Below, piece after piece: positions 60,011 to 64,000 of a stretch of DNA of 64,000 nucleotides. The translations under genes were made by a program, and so were the position numbers. Location: positions 1 to 64,000 of the forward strand of contig JAVVXB010000007.1 in NCBI GenBank assembly GCA_036651815.1. The letters run 5' to 3'. The notes beneath the pieces were generated by a model. That model ran no database searches and had not been told where the DNA came from. It saw only the letters and a program-made list of their open reading frames with translations. This DNA comes from JAVVXB01 sp036651815 (GTDB lineage: Bacteria > Bacillota > Clostridia > Christensenellales > CAG-138). Position 1 is the stretch's first letter. Every line of letters begins with the position of its first letter.

Positions 60011-60888
60011 AGAAAAGAAACGAGGCAGGATTGGGTCATTTTAAAAAGCGCAGTCTGTTTCAGGAAACCTGGCAGAGACTTTCGAGGAACAGCCTAGCGA
60101 TGGGCGGCCTCGCCATATTGGTGCTGCTGGTGCTGGTGGCGATCTTTGCCGATGTAATCGCTCCATTTCCCTATGACAAGCAGGATTATAATGCACTGCT
60201 GCAAACGCCTTCCATGGCGCACCTCATGGGTACGGATGAATATGGCCGCGATATTTTAAGCCGCGTTATCTACGGCAGCCGAATTTCCCTCTACGTTGGG
60301 TTCATTTCTCTTGCATGCGGTGCTTTTGTCGGCTGTGTGGTGGGTTCCATCGCAGGATTTTTTGGCGGTATGACCGACAACGTGATTATGCGCATCTGTG
60401 ACGTTTTGCACGGCATTCCGAGAATCGTGCTGGCGATTGCCATCGCTTCCACCATCGGTCCGGGTATTACAAGTGCGCTGATTGCTGTCGCGGTGAGCTC
60501 TGTGCCAAACTTTGCCCGCGTTGTGCGCGCAGCGACCATGACGGTTCGCGATCAGGAGTATGTGGAGGCGTCCCAGTCGCTTGGCGCCAGCAACGCCCGC
60601 ATCATCGTCCGCCATATTTTTCCCAATATTCTTGCACCCATCATTGTGCAGGCCACTTTGGGTATCGGCACCTCCATTTTGCTATGCGCTTCTTTGAGCT
60701 TTCTTGGCCTCGGCGTACAGCCGCCTACACCGGAATGGGGCAGTATGCTTTCCAATGCGAGAAGCTTTATGCGTGACTATGCCTACATGGTCATTTCACC
60801 GGGCATCGCCATTATGCTGACCGTCCTTGCACTAAACCTGTTTGGCGATGGCTTGCGTGATGCGCTTGACCCCAAACTGAAGAGATAA
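60007..60888 (+). CDS. dppC: Dipeptide/oligopeptide ABC transporter permease (DppC-like)
   Basis: A 293-aa permease. A cytoplasmic N-terminus with ETWQRLSRNSLAMGGLAIL is followed by about six helices; HLMGTDEYGRDILSRVIYGS and the EAA loop RDQEYVEASQSLGASNARII are the family signatures. It pairs with the DppB-like permease, to which it is translationally coupled. Confidence 0.95.
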   Translation: MKKRNEAGLGHFKKRSLFQETWQRLSRNSLAMGGLAILVLLVLVAIFADVIAPFPYDKQDYNALLQTPSMAHLMGTDEYGRDILSRVIYGSRISLYVGFISLACGAFVGCVVGSIAGFFGGMTDNVIMRICDVLHGIPRIVLAIAIASTIGPGITSALIAVAVSSVPNFARVVRAATMTVRDQEYVEASQSLGASNARIIVRHIFPNILAPIIVQATLGIGTSILLCASLSFLGLGVQPPTPEWGSMLSNARSFMRDYAYMVISPGIAIMLTVLALNLFGDGLRDALDPKLKR

Positions 60889-60901
60889 GGGGAGCGACAC
60901 T

Positions 60902-61900
60902 ATGGAGAATATTAATAAACTTCTGGACATCAAGGATCTGTCCATTCACTATTTCACTGAAACCGGCGTTGTTCGGGCGGTAAACAACATTGATTTTGAG
61001 CTGAACCGTGGCGAGACGCTCGGTCTCGTCGGTGAAACGGGTGCGGGCAAGACTACCACGGCACTCGGCATTATGGGCCTGATTCCCGATCCGCCGGGCA
61101 AGGTGGTAAACGGGGAGATTCTTTTCGAAGGGCAAAACTTGCTCAAAGCCAGCAAGGCGCAGCTTCGCCATCACTGCGGCAAGGATCTTTCCATGATTTT
61201 TCAGGACCCAATGACCTCGCTAAACCCGATTTTGACCGTCGGAGACCAGATCTCCGAGGTAATCCGGTTGCACGAGAAGCTTTCCCGTAAGGACGCAACC
61301 CGCAAGGCTGCCGAGATATTGGAGATGGTGGGCATTCCCGCTGAACGGATGAGCGAGTATCCGCATCAGTTTTCCGGCGGCATGAAGCAAAGGGTCGTGA
61401 TCGCCATCGCACTTGCCTGCAACCCAAAACTGATCATTGCGGACGAGCCGACTACCGCGCTGGATGTCACGATCCAAGCACAGGTACTCGAACTTATGCA
61501 CAATTTGCAGCAAAAGCTCAGCACGGCAATGCTACTGATTACCCACGATCTTGGCGTTGTTGCGGACAACTGTGACCGGGTCGCCATTATGTATGCGGGA
61601 CAGATTGTGGAGATGGGATCCCTCAAAGATGTGTACGATGAGACGAAACATCCCTATACGAAGGGCCTCTTTGCATCGCTTCCGAGTCTGTCAACGAAGA
61701 CGAAGCGCCTTGTTCCCATCAAGGGCCTGATGCCGGATCCCACGGATCTGCCATCCGGCTGTCCGTTTCATCCCCGCTGCCCCAGCTGCATGGAAGCGTG
61801 CAAGCTGCGTATGCCTGAAAACAATGAGGTCGCGCCCGGACACTATGTGCGGTGCCTACTCTATGAAGCGTGCTCGACGGTTGGAGGTCAAGATGTCTAA
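60902..61900 (+). CDS. dppD: Dipeptide/oligopeptide ABC transporter ATPase (DppD-like)
   Basis: A 332-aa ATPase. Walker A is LVGETGAGKTTTALGIMGL, the signature FSGGMKQRVVIAIAL, Walker B LIIADEPTTALDV and the switch His in LITHDLG. The C-terminal region has the oligopeptide-type CPFHPRCPSCMEAC, a cysteine set seen in DppD/OppD proteins. GGGGAG precedes the ATG. It overlaps the next gene by 8 nt. Confidence 0.95.
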   Translation: MENINKLLDIKDLSIHYFTETGVVRAVNNIDFELNRGETLGLVGETGAGKTTTALGIMGLIPDPPGKVVNGEILFEGQNLLKASKAQLRHHCGKDLSMIFQDPMTSLNPILTVGDQISEVIRLHEKLSRKDATRKAAEILEMVGIPAERMSEYPHQFSGGMKQRVVIAIALACNPKLIIADEPTTALDVTIQAQVLELMHNLQQKLSTAMLLITHDLGVVADNCDRVAIMYAGQIVEMGSLKDVYDETKHPYTKGLFASLPSLSTKTKRLVPIKGLMPDPTDLPSGCPFHPRCPSCMEACKLRMPENNEVAPGHYVRCLLYEACSTVGGQDV

Positions 61901-62855
61901 CACATTGATCGAAGTTCAAAACTTAAAAAAGTATTTTAAAACGCCTCATGGCCTGCTCCATGCGGTTGATGACGTGAGTTTTTCCATTGAGCGCGGGCAG
62001 ACGCTGGGCGTGGTCGGAGAGTCGGGCTGTGGAAAATCAACGCTTGGGCGCGTCATCATCAAACTTCTTGACGCGACTGACGGCAAGATTATCTTTGAAG
62101 GCGAAGATATTACAAAGCAGGAACACTCCCTTGCGCAGCGCCGCAAAATGCAGATGATTTTCCAGGATCCATTTTCCTCGTTGAATCCGCGTATGTCCGT
62201 AAGCCAAATTATTGCCGAACCGCTGCAGATTCACCATGTATTCAAGAGCCAGGACGAGCTGAACGAACGCATTCGGGATCTCATGTCCACGGTGGGTTTA
62301 GCCGAGCGATTTGCAAACGCCTATCCGCATGAGTTGGACGGCGGCCGGAGGCAGCGGATCGGCATCGCCCGCGCGCTTGCGCTTGAACCTGAGTTTATCG
62401 TGTGCGATGAGCCCGTTTCCGCGCTGGATGTGTCGATTCAGGCACAGATTCTCAACCTCATGCAGGACCTGCAGGAGGAGCGGAATATTACATACATGTT
62501 CATTACCCACGACATGTCGGTAGTGAAGCATATTTCCAACGACATCGTCGTGATGTACCTTGGCAACATGGTGGAGAAGGCCGGAGCGGATGAGCTATTC
62601 GAGCATACCCTACATCCATACTCGAAGGCGCTGCTCTCTGCGATTCCGGAGCCAAATATTCATAACAAGAAAAAACGAACCATCCTGCGGGGCGAAATCA
62701 CATCCCCGATCGATCCGCCGGCAGGATGCCGCTTTGCCGTGCGCTGCGCCTATGCCACAGAGGAGTGTTTCCACCGCACGCCGGTGCTGGAAGAAGTTCT
62801 GCCGGATCATTATGTAGCTTGTAACCATGTCCGAAAAATTAATGGACTGGGCTAA
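61893..62855 (+). CDS. dppF: Dipeptide/oligopeptide ABC transporter ATPase (DppF-like)
   Basis: A 320-aa ATPase. Walker A is VVGESGCGKSTLGRV, Walker B FIVCDEPVSALDVSIQ and the switch His MFITHDMS. The signature reads LDGGRRQRIGIARAL rather than LSGGQ, a change in the second position that is uncommon but keeps the core Gly-Gly. The C-terminal has the GCRFAVRCAYATEEC oligopeptide motif. GGAGG lies 5 nt before the ATG at 61893. Confidence 0.94.
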   Translation: MSNTLIEVQNLKKYFKTPHGLLHAVDDVSFSIERGQTLGVVGESGCGKSTLGRVIIKLLDATDGKIIFEGEDITKQEHSLAQRRKMQMIFQDPFSSLNPRMSVSQIIAEPLQIHHVFKSQDELNERIRDLMSTVGLAERFANAYPHELDGGRRQRIGIARALALEPEFIVCDEPVSALDVSIQAQILNLMQDLQEERNITYMFITHDMSVVKHISNDIVVMYLGNMVEKAGADELFEHTLHPYSKALLSAIPEPNIHNKKKRTILRGEITSPIDPPAGCRFAVRCAYATEECFHRTPVLEEVLPDHYVACNHVRKINGLG

Positions 62856-62864
62856 GGAGAATTG

Positions 62865-64000
62865 ATGGAAATGAGTTATTTTCGGACGCTTGCTGAACAT
62901 TTTTCGCAATGCCGGATGTCGGATATCGATGATGAAACGCTGCATCAGGTGCGGCGTTCGCTTGTCAATTACTTAGGCGGAAGCGTCTATACGGCTTCGC
63001 ACGATAGCTGCGCACAGCTGCTTGCGATGATCCGCACCATGGACACCGGCGGCAAGTCGACTGTCTGGTCGGAGGCGCTGCCCGCAGCGCCGATGATCGC
63101 GGCGTTTTCCAATGCGGCGCGCCTATCGAGTCTTGAGCTCAATGACGGCACAAAGGCCTCGGCGCATCCTGGCATCTATGTATGGTCCAGCACCCTTGCG
63201 ACCTATCAGCAGTACGGTGGCAGCGTGGAGGATGTTATACGAGCGGTGGTCTTTGGCTACGATGTTTGCACGCGTATGGCGATGCTGTCCATTGAACGTA
63301 TCCTTGAGCTGGGCTTGCACAACCCTGGGTTTGTGGGTGGCCTCGGCGCAGTTGCCGCCGCGGGTCTTCTGCGCGGGTTGTCGGTTGACGAGCTCTGCAA
63401 TGCATTCGGTATCGCTGCATCCCTGCTGCCGCTCTGCCCCTTTGTCAGCTTTGTGGAGGGATCGGATTCCAAGGATCTCTATGGCGGATGGGGCGCTTAC
63501 CTTGGTCTGTTTGCAGTGGAGGCCGCTTCTCGCGGGCTGACCGGTCCTGAGCATGTACTCAAGGGGATAAAGGCGCTCGATACCATTTTTCAAGGTGACA
63601 GCGGCAAGGAGATCGAACCTGGCAACCCCTATTTGATCAACTGGTTGTCCATCAAGGAATATCCGGCCTGCTTTGCCGTCAGTCCAGCGGTCAATGCGGT
63701 GCTGGCGCTGCAAAGAAAGCATGCCATCGACCCGGAGCAAATCGAATCGGTTGTTGTGGACACCTATCCATATTCGTTCGATCTCAACCAGGGCGTTGGT
63801 CGCAGTCCGAACGTTACTTCCGGAAAGCTTTCCCTCTACTATACTGTTGCCGTTGTCCTGATGGACGGCCAGCTTTCGCCGGATGCATTTGCTGATGAAA
63901 CGTTGCATGATACGCGGTATCAGGCTCTTCGTGACAAGATCACGACCAAGCGGCACGATGCCTATGGCAACGGTCCGACCGGTATCCGCGGCTGCGTGAT
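62865..64000 (+). CDS. MmgE/PrpD family protein, cut by the window end
   Basis: The first 378 codons of a MmgE/PrpD family protein (2-methylcitrate dehydratase/cis-aconitate decarboxylase fold). It reads MEMSYFRTLAEHFS, then LVNYLGGSVYTASHDSC, AAFSNAARLSSLELNDG (the conserved segment), AVVFGYDVCTRMAM, LHNPGFVGGLGAVAAAGLL and NPYLINWLSIKEYPACFAVS. The reading frame continues past 64000, so the C-terminus is missing. AAGGAG lies just upstream and the gene begins 9 bp after the DppF-like ATPase gene, so it belongs to the same transcript. Members act on small carboxylic acids; the substrate here is unknown and its link to the transporter is only positional. Confidence 0.88.
   Translation, partial: MEMSYFRTLAEHFSQCRMSDIDDETLHQVRRSLVNYLGGSVYTASHDSCAQLLAMIRTMDTGGKSTVWSEALPAAPMIAAFSNAARLSSLELNDGTKASAHPGIYVWSSTLATYQQYGGSVEDVIRAVVFGYDVCTRMAMLSIERILELGLHNPGFVGGLGAVAAAGLLRGLSVDELCNAFGIAASLLPLCPFVSFVEGSDSKDLYGGWGAYLGLFAVEAASRGLTGPEHVLKGIKALDTIFQGDSGKEIEPGNPYLINWLSIKEYPACFAVSPAVNAVLALQRKHAIDPEQIESVVVDTYPYSFDLNQGVGRSPNVTSGKLSLYYTVAVVLMDGQLSPDAFADETLHDTRYQALRDKITTKRHDAYGNGPTGIRGCV

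Overview
The window reads as a chromosomal segment of an anaerobic, Gram-positive-type member of the Bacillota (Clostridia-like, order not resolvable from sequence alone). The evidence is Shine-Dalgarno sites of the AGGAGG type, consensus sigma-A promoters, DUF975, DUF1015, DUF368, YkvA and VanW family proteins, lipoprotein-type solute-binding proteins, an L28 protein with CxxC motifs, and envelope proteins anchored by N-terminal signal or membrane segments. I see no rRNA, tRNA, CRISPR array, insertion sequence or phage gene.

Layout. 1-5.6 kb is an AT-richer accessory block. It holds a GtrA-like membrane protein and four genes that share one uncharacterised helical module with the core ILNAEGEKIQ: two are about 90 aa and little more than the module, one is a 560-aa DUF11-type surface protein, and one is a 469-aa protein with 65 cysteines. 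Sigma-K-like promoter matches between the two large genes suggest a spore-surface or other cross-linked surface assembly. 5.6-23.3 kb is envelope and signalling: four NAGPA-type phosphodiester glycosidase paralogues (three in a translationally coupled cluster, one catalytically degraded, two with dockerin-like domains), an OmpR-type two-component system, an SH3b protein, a DUF2974 hydrolase, a large PAS/GGDEF protein, a Cof-type HAD phosphatase, a VanW protein, a DUF975 protein and a GT4 glycosyltransferase.

23.5-40.4 kb is a MacAB-like export system, trmL, rpmB, then an unusual three-gene operon: a 1600-aa HD / helical-repeat / NMNAT-like / PRTase-like fusion, an LDH-family dehydrogenase and a cysteine-containing flavodoxin-like oxidoreductase. 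After it come NUDIX, YkvA, two EamA permeases, a DUF368 (undecaprenyl-phosphate translocase family) protein and two HAD phosphatases. 40.5-45.8 kb is a complete branched-chain amino acid ABC importer (livKHMGF) preceded by a small ORF very rich in Leu/Ile/Val and a strong terminator, which looks like an attenuation leader. 45.9-50.8 kb carries a polytopic membrane protein, DUF1015, aspartate kinase and a GNAT acetyltransferase.

51.2-64 kb is a LysR regulator divergent from aroD-aroE-aroA-aroC, followed in the same direction by a full Dpp/Opp-type peptide importer (SBP, B, C, D, F) and the start of a MmgE/PrpD gene cut by the window end. The lysR 5' end and its operator are tandemly duplicated (offset 214 bp), and the duplicate supplies a T-N11-A box at the expected activator position for aroD.

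Start codons were reassigned by ribosome-binding site where the longest reading frame began too early. Two genes (27765 and 35663) have an extended -10 box so close to the ATG that leaderless transcripts are likely. Function calls rest on recognisable motifs and family memory; no database search was run.
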